Source: Jeotgalicoccus coquinae | GTDB taxonomy: Bacteria; Bacillota; Bacilli; Staphylococcales; Salinicoccaceae | Direction: 5' to 3' | Assembly: GCF_014207425.1 (NCBI RefSeq) | Contig: NZ_JACHFF010000001.1 | Location: 1,138,124 to 1,202,123 of the forward strand | DNA length: 64,000 nucleotides | Part shown: positions 34,739 through 43,557 of the stretch, in pieces | Layout of the letters: the number at the start of each line of letters is the position of its first letter | How positions within the stretch are numbered: position 1 is the stretch's first letter | Translations under genes and position numbers: made by a program | Notes under the pieces: generated by a model | Told to the model about the DNA's origin: nothing | Databases searched by the model: none | Seen by the model: only the letters and a program-made list of their open reading frames with translations

Positions 34739-35977
34739 TTATTTAGCGTCAAGCAGTCTGCCTGCTGTCAGCAACAGTACATTCGCACCGTTTACAAGCT
34801 GCTCCGGAGACGTATATTCCATCGGATTATGACTGACACCATCTTTACTTGGCACAAAAATCATTGCTGAAGGTGCAATTCTGTTAATCATCTGAGCGTC
34901 GTGTCCTGCACCTGATGTCATCAGTTTTGAGCTCAATTTTAAGTCCCCTGCAGCTGCAACGATATTTTCTACGATTGTCTTGTCAAATGTCACCGGTTCG
35001 AAAATCGCAAATTCAGTTGCCTGCACACCTATTTTTCCTTCTGCTTTAATTTCATCCAGAGTGTCACGTACCAGCTGCTGTGCTTCATCGAACCCTTTCT
35101 CTGACGGACTTCTCATATCCAGCGTGAAAGTAGCTTTCGACGGAATAATCGTTGCCGCATTTGGTTCAAGCTGGATTGATCCCAGTGTTGCTACTGTATC
35201 GAGACCATTTTTATTAATATAGTTATACAGCGTCGACATAAAGTGTGTCACTGCCTGCATCGGATCTTTACGTAAGTAGTTCGGTGTAGATCCCGCATGG
35301 TTCGCTTCACCTGTAAAGGTAATTTCACGTCTCGAGTTTCCCTGCAGATTGTGAACTGCGCCAATCTCAAAACCTTCTTTGTCGAGTACAGGTCCTTGTT
35401 CAATATGCAGTTCAATATAAGCTTCCGGTTCTATAAATCCAGGTTCATTGTCACCTGCATAACCGATACGCTCCAGTTCATCACCTAATCTGAGTCCGTC
35501 GATACTGATGGTATCCAGTGCTTTATCGATGTCCAGATCACCCGAATATACCAGCGAACCAAGCATGCTTGGCGGGAAGCGTACGCCTTCTTCATTCGTA
35601 AATGCAGCAATCGTTACCGGTCTGTTTGTTTTAACATTGTTTTCTTTTAATGTCTGCACGGTTTCCAGTCCTGATAATACGCCGTAACTGCCGTCATAAA
35701 TCCCTGCATCGATTACAGAGTCGATATGCGAGCCTAGCATTAACGGTTTCTCACCTTTGTTATGTTCTTCTTCCCATGTCGCAAAAATATTACCAAAACG
35801 GTCCACTTCTATTTTTAAGTCCAGTTCATTAAACCAGCTGACCAGTAAATCTCTGCCCTCTTTATCTTCATCCGAGAGTGCCAGTCTGATTAACTGACCT
35901 TTTTCATTACGTCCAACTTCTCCGAGTTCATTAATTCTGTTTAGCAATCTGTCTCCATTTATTTTTAAATGTTCCAC
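34739..35977 (-). CDS. M20 family amidohydrolase (N-carbamoyl-L-amino acid / allantoate type)
   Basis: A 412-residue zinc hydrolase of the HyuC/AllC/beta-ureidopropionase group. Metal and catalytic motifs: MLGSHIDSVIDAGIYDGSYG (His and bridging Asp), FTNEEGVRFPPS (Glu-Glu), ELHIEQGPVLDKEG (His) and TSGAGHDAQMINR with a final SHNPMEYT His. The dimerisation and substrate segment NHAGSTPNYLRKDP is present. The family hydrolyses carbamoyl or ureido groups from amino acids or purine breakdown products; the exact substrate cannot be told from sequence. No hydantoinase gene is adjacent. Intact. Confidence 0.85.
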   Translation of the reverse strand: MEHLKINGDRLLNRINELGEVGRNEKGQLIRLALSDEDKEGRDLLVSWFNELDLKIEVDRFGNIFATWEEEHNKGEKPLMLGSHIDSVIDAGIYDGSYGVLSGLETVQTLKENNVKTNRPVTIAAFTNEEGVRFPPSMLGSLVYSGDLDIDKALDTISIDGLRLGDELERIGYAGDNEPGFIEPEAYIELHIEQGPVLDKEGFEIGAVHNLQGNSRREITFTGEANHAGSTPNYLRKDPMQAVTHFMSTLYNYINKNGLDTVATLGSIQLEPNAATIIPSKATFTLDMRSPSEKGFDEAQQLVRDTLDEIKAEGKIGVQATEFAIFEPVTFDKTIVENIVAAAGDLKLSSKLMTSGAGHDAQMINRIAPSAMIFVPSKDGVSHNPMEYTSPEQLVNGANVLLLTAGRLLDAK

Positions 35978-36032
35978 TATAGAAGCGCCCCTTTTTAAAT
36001 GCTTTCTTAATAAATACCCTTTAGCTCCGAAC

Positions 36033-37058
36033 TTATTCCAAGATTAAATTAACAATTTCTTCTTTTGTAATACTGCCAAGATATTTCTGTAAATCTATAG
36101 AGGAAAGTGCCTCCAATAAGTCTTCCTCTTTCAGTCTGACGCCATCAAGAACTTTTTCCACATCTCTGATTTCACGGCTGCCGAAAAAGTCACCGTAAAT
36201 CTTAGCATGCTGGACGATACCTGAGTCTACATCGAGCGTAATATCCAGAGTACCGATTGAAAATCTGCCGTCTTTTGAATATTTAAATCGCGGTGATTTC
36301 CCGAAAGTCCAGTCCCAGCTGCTGTACTTTTCAGCCATTAACTTATCAATTCCGGCCCAGTCTTTATCAGTCAGCTCATAGGTTTTTATTTCACTTCTGT
36401 CGGCTGCGTTGAATATTTTTAAAATCATCAGTTCGCAGAATTCAATACTGGACAGATTTTTATATTCTTCATCTAAATATTCTCTTAAGGAAATTACTCT
36501 CTTTCTGACAGATTTGATGCCTTTGGATTCCATTTTCTTTTTGTTTGGTTTCAGCGATTTTTCCATCTTCTCTTCATCGACATCAAGCAGCAGCGAATAT
36601 CCGCTGTATGTCCGCCCATTTACGACATTCATCGCACCGCCTGATACTTTTCTCCCATCTACATGAAGATCATTACGCCCGCTCTTTTCAACATTTTTTA
36701 AACCGAGTTCTTTGAGTATTTGAATCGCAGGTTCATACATCCGGTCAAAGTTAATATCCGCACTCACATCGGTATTGTCGCTGACAAAACAGAAATTCAC
36801 TCCGCCCATATCGAGATAAATCGTACCGCCTCCGGTATCTCTTCTCACCAGATTAATACCGTGTTCTTTCATATATTCAAGATTCGCTTCTTCCCGTGCA
36901 TTTTGATAGCGGCCGACCTGGACCAGCGGTTTTGTTAAATATGGAAAGACCATGTCTTCACCTAAAAATAAATTTTTCTGGGCATAGACCTGCACAGCAA
37001 GAGCGACTGCTCCGTCGTATATGTACTTTCCGTTGCGTTTAACTTCTATAAGATACAT
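36033..37058 (-). CDS. lplA: Lipoate--protein ligase (LplA family)
   Basis: A 341-residue ligase that attaches lipoate to carrier proteins through lipoyl-AMP. The N-terminal domain has LVQVGRYQNAREEANLEYM, the lipoate-binding NLVRRDTGGGTIYLDMGGVNF (RR-x-GGG), and NDLHVDGRKVSGGAMNV (catalytic Lys). The C-terminal accessory domain follows (WDWTFGKSPRFKYSKD). It starts four bases after the SIR2-like gene stop, so the two form an operon. In staphylococci and streptococci this LplA type partners a SirTM sirtuin in reversible modification of a GcvH-like protein. Confidence 0.9.
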   Translation of the reverse strand: MYLIEVKRNGKYIYDGAVALAVQVYAQKNLFLGEDMVFPYLTKPLVQVGRYQNAREEANLEYMKEHGINLVRRDTGGGTIYLDMGGVNFCFVSDNTDVSADINFDRMYEPAIQILKELGLKNVEKSGRNDLHVDGRKVSGGAMNVVNGRTYSGYSLLLDVDEEKMEKSLKPNKKKMESKGIKSVRKRVISLREYLDEEYKNLSSIEFCELMILKIFNAADRSEIKTYELTDKDWAGIDKLMAEKYSSWDWTFGKSPRFKYSKDGRFSIGTLDITLDVDSGIVQHAKIYGDFFGSREIRDVEKVLDGVRLKEEDLLEALSSIDLQKYLGSITKEEIVNLILE

Positions 37059-37061
37059 TGA

Positions 37062-37979
37062 CTAGTACTCCGTTTCGTAAGTTTTCTTTTTAGTAAACTG
37101 CTGTTCCTTTTGAACATTTAATAACAGTTCTTTAATATCTTCCTGCAGCCATACTGACCGTTCTCTGATTGCAGGCGGTATTCTGTAATCTTTTAAGTTC
37201 ACAGTCATATATAATGCATTATTTCGATTTTCCGTCATTTGCTGAAACGGATGTTTAATCACCTGCGGTGCCATATAGCCGCATCCCAGTTCCAGTATTA
37301 ACAGTTTTTTATTTATATTATGGTCTAAAAAATTATGAAACAGCTTTTGGTCTTTAAAGAATTTATCATCCTCAACCATCCAGTCGGTATGATTGCGTCT
37401 GTTCAGTTCCATCGATGCACCGCATTCCGGGCAGTACGGAATCAGCTCATCCGGGACTTTCATGTTCTGCTGCTGTTCTATCATATTTTTCATTAATTCT
37501 TCATTGTTAAATCGTTCAAGACTGCATCCCCTTGAACACTGCAGCAGATTATATTTACCCTGGACATCAAATACTTTGTCCTGATCAAAACCTGCGATTT
37601 CAAATGCATTGTCTGCATTGGATGTAATAATATGATAATTTCTGCCTTCAAGTAATTCTTTAAGACGGACATAGGACTCACCAAGCGGCTGGCTCATATA
37701 ATTTAAATCAACAAAACGGCTGAAAAATGCCCACTCTTCATTTAGGCTTTCAAACTCAAACACACTTGCCTGAAACATATCCAGCCACCGGTATTTTTCG
37801 ATAAAGTCCGGAAAACTTTCTGTAAACCTCGGTCCTGCATATGTAAAACCATCAGCCGCAGCCATTCCGGCACCGGCACCGATTAATACAGCATCTGCTT
37901 CATCCAGCGCCATATTCAACTTGCTTGATGCGGTTAAATCTTTACCTTTACTTAGCACCTGCCATGATGTTTCACACAT
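37062..37979 (-). CDS. SIR2-family protein of the SirTM (class M) type
   Basis: A 305-residue sirtuin-fold protein. The NAD-binding loop is LIGAGAGMAAADGFTYAG, followed by HIITSNADNAFEIAG and a zinc site (LQCSRGC, PYCPECGASMEL). The canonical catalytic His of the LHG motif is replaced by Gln (VFDVQGKYN), as described for SirTMs, which act as mono-ADP-ribosyltransferases on lipoylated GcvH-L rather than as deacylases. Linkage to a lipoate ligase supports this. The macrodomain and GcvH-L genes that usually complete the operon are not in this window. Start ATG follows AAGGACTGAAGG. Confidence 0.83.
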   Translation of the reverse strand: MCETSWQVLSKGKDLTASSKLNMALDEADAVLIGAGAGMAAADGFTYAGPRFTESFPDFIEKYRWLDMFQASVFEFESLNEEWAFFSRFVDLNYMSQPLGESYVRLKELLEGRNYHIITSNADNAFEIAGFDQDKVFDVQGKYNLLQCSRGCSLERFNNEELMKNMIEQQQNMKVPDELIPYCPECGASMELNRRNHTDWMVEDDKFFKDQKLFHNFLDHNINKKLLILELGCGYMAPQVIKHPFQQMTENRNNALYMTVNLKDYRIPPAIRERSVWLQEDIKELLLNVQKEQQFTKKKTYETEY

Positions 37980-38089
37980 AACCTTCAGTCCTTTTATAAA
38001 TAGTTAAAATTTCTCTTTAAACTACTATAACAAATTAAAAAACACGATGATTATATTAATCACCATGTTTTAGACTTAAATATATTTAA

Positions 38090-39081
38090 TTATTCTTCTG
38101 CAAGACCGACATTATATAATGCTGTTTCTTCATTAAATCCTATTTCAACGCCGTAGTTCACAACGTTATCTCCAACTGGGTAGACAGAAGAACGGTAGAC
38201 TGTCGGTATTACAGCTACATCTTCCACCATGAGTTCCTACCATTCTTTATAAATTTCAATCCGTTTATCGATATCAAGTGCTTCTTCTGACATTCCTCGT
38301 GTCAGAAGTTCAGTATTATTATCAGACTCGTATCTAATGTAATTATATGGTGCATCTGCTCCGTACAGTGCTGTTGGATCTACATCAGTTCCTACAGACC
38401 ATCCTGCTAAAAATACATCAATACCGGGATCATCATTTTCAAGCATATCGTAGAATGTGTTGTATTCAATCAGTCTGCCGTTAAGTTTATCGATATCAAG
38501 TCCGATACTTTGCCACTGCTGAATATAATAGTTTGCCAGTGGTTCAGATGTATCCCCGCCTGACATTGCAGCAAAGTTGATTTCGAGCGGTTCACCGTTA
38601 GGGTCTTCTCGCATACCGTCTCCATCGACATCTTCATATCCCGCTGCATCGAGAATATTATTTGCTTCATCGATATTAAATTCTGGTGTTTCAATTTCAT
38701 CATTGTGGAAATTTTTATGATAAGGCGGAATAATTGTTGTTGCTTTCCAGCGCAGACCATTATAGAAACGCTCGCCGACTGCATTATTATCAATTGCATG
38801 CCACATTGCACGGCGCAGTTCAACATCTCCCATTTTAGCTTCTTCCATATTAGAATCTACTGTGCTATTTTCCGCATCCCACATACCGTATTTAAAGCCA
38901 ATGTAATCATAAATAGGTTCAATCTGGGCTAACCATTCCACCCCTTCCATATCTGCTACATCAGGATACTGGTTTGTCGGAAAGTTCACTGCGACATCAA
39001 CATCTTTAGATTCAAGAGCACTTGAAATTGAAGAAGGTGCCACAACTCTAATATTAATACCGTCGAGCTGAGGGGGCTCAT
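38090..39081 (-). pseudogene. oppA-like oligopeptide-binding protein, 3' part of a split gene
   Basis: This is the C-terminal half of a family 5 solute-binding protein: QLDGINIRVVAPSSISSALE, GDVELRRAMWHAIDNN, LDAAGYEDVDGDG, GWSVGTDVDPTALYG. The coding sequence is stopped by an in-frame TAG at 38237-38239 (KEW-stop-ELMVEDVAVIP), where most homologues have Gln; the frame then continues open to the natural TAA at 38090. The N-terminal half is found at 53416-54110, 14.3 kb away, and about 40-60 codons between the halves are missing. The original protein would be a lipoprotein feeding peptides to an ABC importer. Dead by at least three lesions. Confidence 0.88.
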
Positions 39082-39342
39082 CTGAACCCCTTCACAACAA
39101 CGTTATAAGTTATACAGTAATGGTTTTGGTAATGGTTTAGACTAAATTTTCACGCATACGCCTATGTTTTATGAGAATAGTACTTTTCAAAGTAAACTAA
39201 TATTAACAGTTCATAATTCTATTGAAAAATTATCTGTAAGAAGAAGAGACAATATATATCCTATATTGATAATAAGAGTCTCACCTTGGTAATTTAATCA
39301 GTATCCGGATGAGGCTACTAACATAGTGGCTTGTAAGAGGAT

Positions 39343-41121
39343 TTATTCATTCATTAAAACTCTAAACATTTCATCTCTGTGAGTTTTCATTTTTTCTTCT
39401 GTCCACTTCCCATTATCAATTTTTGTCATGTATTCCATTATTTTCAATTTCATGCTCTGATTAATGATGCTTGGGTATGAACTAATTTTTCCACTTGGTG
39501 GTAAGTTAGAAAATCGAGAATTTCCAGAAACGGTAATTAATGCTAAGTTACCAAAATCATCCAGATTCTCTATATCCCACTCTTCACCCTCTATGGGATT
39601 TTGTGGGTGATAGTGTTCGATAGAATTTCTAAACTGAAATTGCCAGTTATCCTGCATCGGAGTTACAATGTTTTTTCCCTCATATGAGTAGCCATCTCTA
39701 TAAATCAAGTAGTCAAGATAACTAAATACAATTCGCTCAAATCCAAATCCAGAACTAAATTTATAATCAGATTCATCAACTTTCTTCATTGAATATTCTT
39801 CTAAAATTTGTATAAGATTAGTTTTTTCATTTATTAATAAATTAGATAGTGCAATTGTAATCCAGTGCATTGTCTTAGGTGAAGTATAGGTTATACGTAA
39901 ACTTGATTGTAAAGTTCTTAATTGTTGATTGTCATTCCCATTCTCCCCTAATGTGCCTACATATTTAGGTTTAGCACCGTGTTGATCAGTATATTTTTCT
40001 AACCGTTGTAATGACCATCTACCCGTTTCTTTATAATCTCTTGCAAATTCCCGTTTCAAAATTAATTTATCGAAAAGAACACGTAATTTCAATAAATGAA
40101 ATAAAAAGTTTTTTGCATTATCTGATGATTTCCAGTTCCATGACAAATTTTTAAGAAAGTTTTTGTCATCAAGAGTTGAATCTTCTTCTCCTAAATTACT
40201 TATAACTGCATTCACTTGCAATAAAAAGTTAGGAAAAGTAATAGTAGATTCAAATCGTCTATTTTCATCTTCTTCCTCTTGATTCTGATCTTCTTGTAAT
40301 AGGTTATTCTTATTTAAAATATCACCTAGTGAAATTGTATCTAATATTTCTTTCTCTATTGATATAGTATCTTCAAGAGTTTTAAAATTCTTAATCGATT
40401 GTTTTAAAGCAGACCAATCTGTAGTAAATGTTTTATCTCGAATAGTTTTATCAAAATTCATTTGGACATAAGAATTCATATCTGAACATTTTTCCCAAAT
40501 AAGAGCTGCAATATCTCTTTCTTTGTCTGTTTCTAAAACTTCTAATAGCTTCGATTTAGCAATTTCATGAAGCTCAAGCTGTTCACCACGAGTATTCATT
40601 ATTTCAAAATAATGATTAAGATCGATATTCGGCGGAACTTGTACTCGTACTATAAATACTTGTTTTAATTTTCTAATAAACGTCTCTCTATTAACTTTTT
40701 TCGTATCAAAATAATTACTAATAATTTGATATCCATTTAAAATTTCAGGTGTTAGTAATTCTTCTACTAATTCAGACTTCTTTTCATCTCTTATATATTC
40801 TAATGTTCGATTTGATTTCTCTCGAGCTTCAAAGTGTAATGCCCTAGGTGGAATAGATAAATTTAAATATTTTCCTAAGAGATACAATGTGGTTAGACGT
40901 TGTTGACCATCTATTACTTCATAAGCATTATTATCAAATTGATTAACAATTAAATTACCTAAAAAATAACTTTCACCCGGCTTCTCAATTGAACTATCAA
41001 TATCTTCAATTAATTGAATGATTTCGACTTCAGTCCATGCATAGTTACGTTGATAGATTGGCACCTGATAGTTATGCTCGAAAACTTTAGAAACTGGTAG
41101 TTGCAATGGATTTTTAGTCAT
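39343..41121 (-). CDS. DUF262/DUF1524 (GmrSD-like) restriction protein with HNH-type end
   Basis: A 592-residue protein. The N-terminal DUF262 (ParB-like NTPase) domain has VPIYQRNYAWTEVEI, YEVIDGQQRLTTLYLL and FEIMNTRGEQLELHEIAKSK. The C-terminal region has an HNH-type nuclease signature (NSIEHYHPQNP, FGNLALITVSGNSRFSN), as in DUF1524. GmrSD/BrxU-type enzymes cut phage DNA with modified bases, using NTP. It shares one base with the upstream DUF262 gene, so the two are coupled and may form a two-subunit enzyme. It is the last gene of the island; 39082-39342 downstream holds no gene. Confidence 0.85.
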   Translation of the reverse strand: MTKNPLQLPVSKVFEHNYQVPIYQRNYAWTEVEIIQLIEDIDSSIEKPGESYFLGNLIVNQFDNNAYEVIDGQQRLTTLYLLGKYLNLSIPPRALHFEAREKSNRTLEYIRDEKKSELVEELLTPEILNGYQIISNYFDTKKVNRETFIRKLKQVFIVRVQVPPNIDLNHYFEIMNTRGEQLELHEIAKSKLLEVLETDKERDIAALIWEKCSDMNSYVQMNFDKTIRDKTFTTDWSALKQSIKNFKTLEDTISIEKEILDTISLGDILNKNNLLQEDQNQEEEDENRRFESTITFPNFLLQVNAVISNLGEEDSTLDDKNFLKNLSWNWKSSDNAKNFLFHLLKLRVLFDKLILKREFARDYKETGRWSLQRLEKYTDQHGAKPKYVGTLGENGNDNQQLRTLQSSLRITYTSPKTMHWITIALSNLLINEKTNLIQILEEYSMKKVDESDYKFSSGFGFERIVFSYLDYLIYRDGYSYEGKNIVTPMQDNWQFQFRNSIEHYHPQNPIEGEEWDIENLDDFGNLALITVSGNSRFSNLPPSGKISSYPSIINQSMKLKIMEYMTKIDNGKWTEEKMKTHRDEMFRVLMNE

Positions 41122-42434
41122 TATTTATACCACCCATTCCATTCACATAATAATTTATAAGACTCTTTATATCTTTCACCATTATTCTCTCTTATTTCTG
41201 GTTGTTCAAGTATGATTAACTTTAATTCCTCTGGATCATTCATCTGACTGATAACTGAGAACATTGCTAGTCCTTCATTTACTCGTTCATGTAGACCATT
41301 TGCATATTTATTAATTGTTTGAGGATAGACCGCATACATACTTAATCTTAATGAATAACTCCATGTATATAACTGCTGAAGCACAGACTTAGTCAAACTT
41401 TCTATACCAAACCGATCAGCAAAAAATAATGCAACAGATTCATACAATTGCTTTATGTATATATCTCCAGAACGTCTGTCTGGAATCGCCTCACCCTCAG
41501 TATTGTGAAAGTTAATAATTATATTTTGAACCTTTTCCAAGAGCTCTTTATAGTGGAGGGAATAATTAAAAAATCTTTTCCCAGCGATTAAAGGATGAGT
41601 TAGTTGAAATTGATTTAAATGATTAGAAGCCAGAAGTTCACTGTTTCCACTTTTATTAAACTGTTCCACGTATAAATTGCTCGCCTTGTGATAGAGAGAA
41701 AAATTATAAATATTATTTCCTTTGATCCCCTTAAATGAATCAATTTTAGTGGATGAATAATTTAATCCATCTCTCAACATATACCATTGTGTTAACGGAT
41801 AGATATATATACTGAATAAATCTTTTAGTATATTGGTATTTATGTTTTCCCATTGGTTTATAATCTGAACTTTTAAATCCTCGGATTCCTTATCCATTTC
41901 TCGCAAATGATAGGATTTCAATAAATCATGAGGCGCTAATTCTTTTCCACGAGTATTTTGAGAATCAAAAAATTGGAATGCTTCTTGTTCACTATCTGTT
42001 ACAATTTGAACCATGGTGCATTGTTCCAATAGATAGTTTTTATATTTATTCTGTTCATCATCATTTAATTCATTGATTCTTCTAGATAAGATTCGGAAAT
42101 TTTTAACAATTGCATCATTTGATAGTTGACTATAAGTTTCTTCAAGCATTTTTTGTTTTTTATCACCTAGAGAATATAATAGAATAGAAAGTGTTGTGAT
42201 TCTTTGCTGGCCGTCTACAATATTGTAAGTACCTGACGAATTTTTATGTAAAATAACGGTTCCTAAGCGATATTCTTCCACACTATTTTTGTAAGCTTCA
42301 AACGTATCAATAAACAAAGTATTTGCAGAGGAAATTTTCCATCTGTAGGGCCTCTGATAGGATGGCAATGTTAAATCTATACTAAGTAAATCTCCTATCG
42401 ATATTATTGTTAACTCATCTTTTAATAATGCCAT
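41121..42434 (-). CDS. DUF262 domain protein without visible nuclease domain
   Basis: A 437-residue protein with a clear DUF262 domain: LTLPSYQRPYRWKISS, YNIVDGQQRITTLSILL, FDSQNTRGKELAPHDLLKSYH. The C-terminal half is helical and, unlike its partner, shows no HNH or DUF1524 motif. Its stop overlaps the start of the partner by one base. It could be the sensing or NTPase half of a split GmrSD-like complex. Directionally it follows the broken GIY-YIG gene after about 110 bases. AT-rich like the rest of the island. Confidence 0.82.
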   Translation of the reverse strand: MALLKDELTIISIGDLLSIDLTLPSYQRPYRWKISSANTLFIDTFEAYKNSVEEYRLGTVILHKNSSGTYNIVDGQQRITTLSILLYSLGDKKQKMLEETYSQLSNDAIVKNFRILSRRINELNDDEQNKYKNYLLEQCTMVQIVTDSEQEAFQFFDSQNTRGKELAPHDLLKSYHLREMDKESEDLKVQIINQWENINTNILKDLFSIYIYPLTQWYMLRDGLNYSSTKIDSFKGIKGNNIYNFSLYHKASNLYVEQFNKSGNSELLASNHLNQFQLTHPLIAGKRFFNYSLHYKELLEKVQNIIINFHNTEGEAIPDRRSGDIYIKQLYESVALFFADRFGIESLTKSVLQQLYTWSYSLRLSMYAVYPQTINKYANGLHERVNEGLAMFSVISQMNDPEELKLIILEQPEIRENNGERYKESYKLLCEWNGWYK

Positions 42435-42544
42435 TATGACTCTCCCTATATTTTCTTATTAAGTATTTGGTAATTATAAGTGCTCTATTTGATTACATGG
42501 CTTCTCACTAAATTGGTATTTTATTTGATAGCAAAATCACCAAT

Positions 42545-43455
42545 CTACAAGTTATTATTATCTTCCAGTTCTGACATTGTTTTCCCATTATATTTCCATG
42601 AAGTCCAGCCGTTATCATTTCCTCCTGCTACAAATCCTGACGCATAGCTAGGACTTTGAAACGCATAATTTTCAGTCAATTTATATAATTTATTATTTTG
42701 ATCTTTTACTAGATAACCTTTATTTATCAGTGTCTGTCTAGCTTCCAAAACTCCCGGTGGAATGTTTTGTCTTCCCTCTTTAACAATTGTGGAACCTTCT
42801 AGTACTACATAATCGTTATCTATAATCTTCATGTAAGAAACGGCATCCTTAATTTCAAATTTGAACACTACTCCTTCCATGAACCCTTCTTCACTTTTTT
42901 CAGTTTCTTTATCAGAAGTATTATCTAGATTGACCGATTTTTCTTCTAAAAAGTCATATCCAAAGGTCTTCAATAATAATGATAAAGCTTGATAAAATTC
43001 TTCCATTTCAGCACGGTCAACCTCTGATAAAATAGGTTCTTTTGTAATCTGTATATTTTCTGTTATTGTACTTTGAATTTTCCTAATCTCTTTAACTAAC
43101 TTTGCTTCTAAATATTGGATTTGAGTTTTAGTTAAATAATCATCTTTTGACGAAAACACAATTGCTCTGTCCCAAAATTCTTTTTTCATACTTGACTCGT
43201 TATGTCTTTTAATACGTTCGAACACCGGTGCTCCTTCGCCAACGTATACAATAGGCTTTAATGGATTTTCAATATTATCTCCTATTTAAAATGTACGTAC
43301 CCGCTTTTTTTTGCTTCGACTCGATTTTTAAATACATTAATTTTTGTGCGTGGAAATGAAGTAGCATAAATCGTCATGTTTTGAATTTCTGCTGTAACAA
43401 TTCCATCAGGGTCTCCTTCTACAAGAAATAATCTAATTAACTTTCCAGAATTAAT
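42545..43455 (-). pseudogene. GIY-YIG nuclease with DUF4357, broken by frameshift and start loss
   Basis: Joined across a shift at about 43283-43295, two frames make a typical protein: GKLIRLFLVEGDPDGIVTAE (first frame, to a TAG at 43282-43284), then NPLKPIVYVGEGAPVFERI, containing the GIY-YIG second motif, SSKDDYLTKTQIQYLEAKLV, and a C-terminal DUF4357 (VLEARQTLINKGYLV, GNDNGWTSWKYNGKT). The region where the expected VYILIGDN should lie reads GTACGTACATTTTAAATAGG. The start is also odd: AAAGGAG is followed nine bases later by ATT where ATG is expected. The 226-codon downstream frame would lack most of the GIY-YIG fold. Probably inactive. Confidence 0.75.
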
Positions 43456-43499
43456 GAAAATCCACTCCTTTATTTTTACATATATAAAATTTGTATTTA

Positions 43500-43530
43500 G
43501 TAAAAAGACAAGATCTAAATGACCTTGTCT
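43500..43530 (-). terminator. Terminator after the res gene
   Basis: AGACAAG / CTTGTCT stem followed by T5 on the minus strand. It separates the SNF2-DUF4391-mod-res operon from the GIY-YIG and DUF262 genes. Confidence 0.75.
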
Positions 43531-43557
43531 CGTTTACAACTAAATACGTCAATTAAT

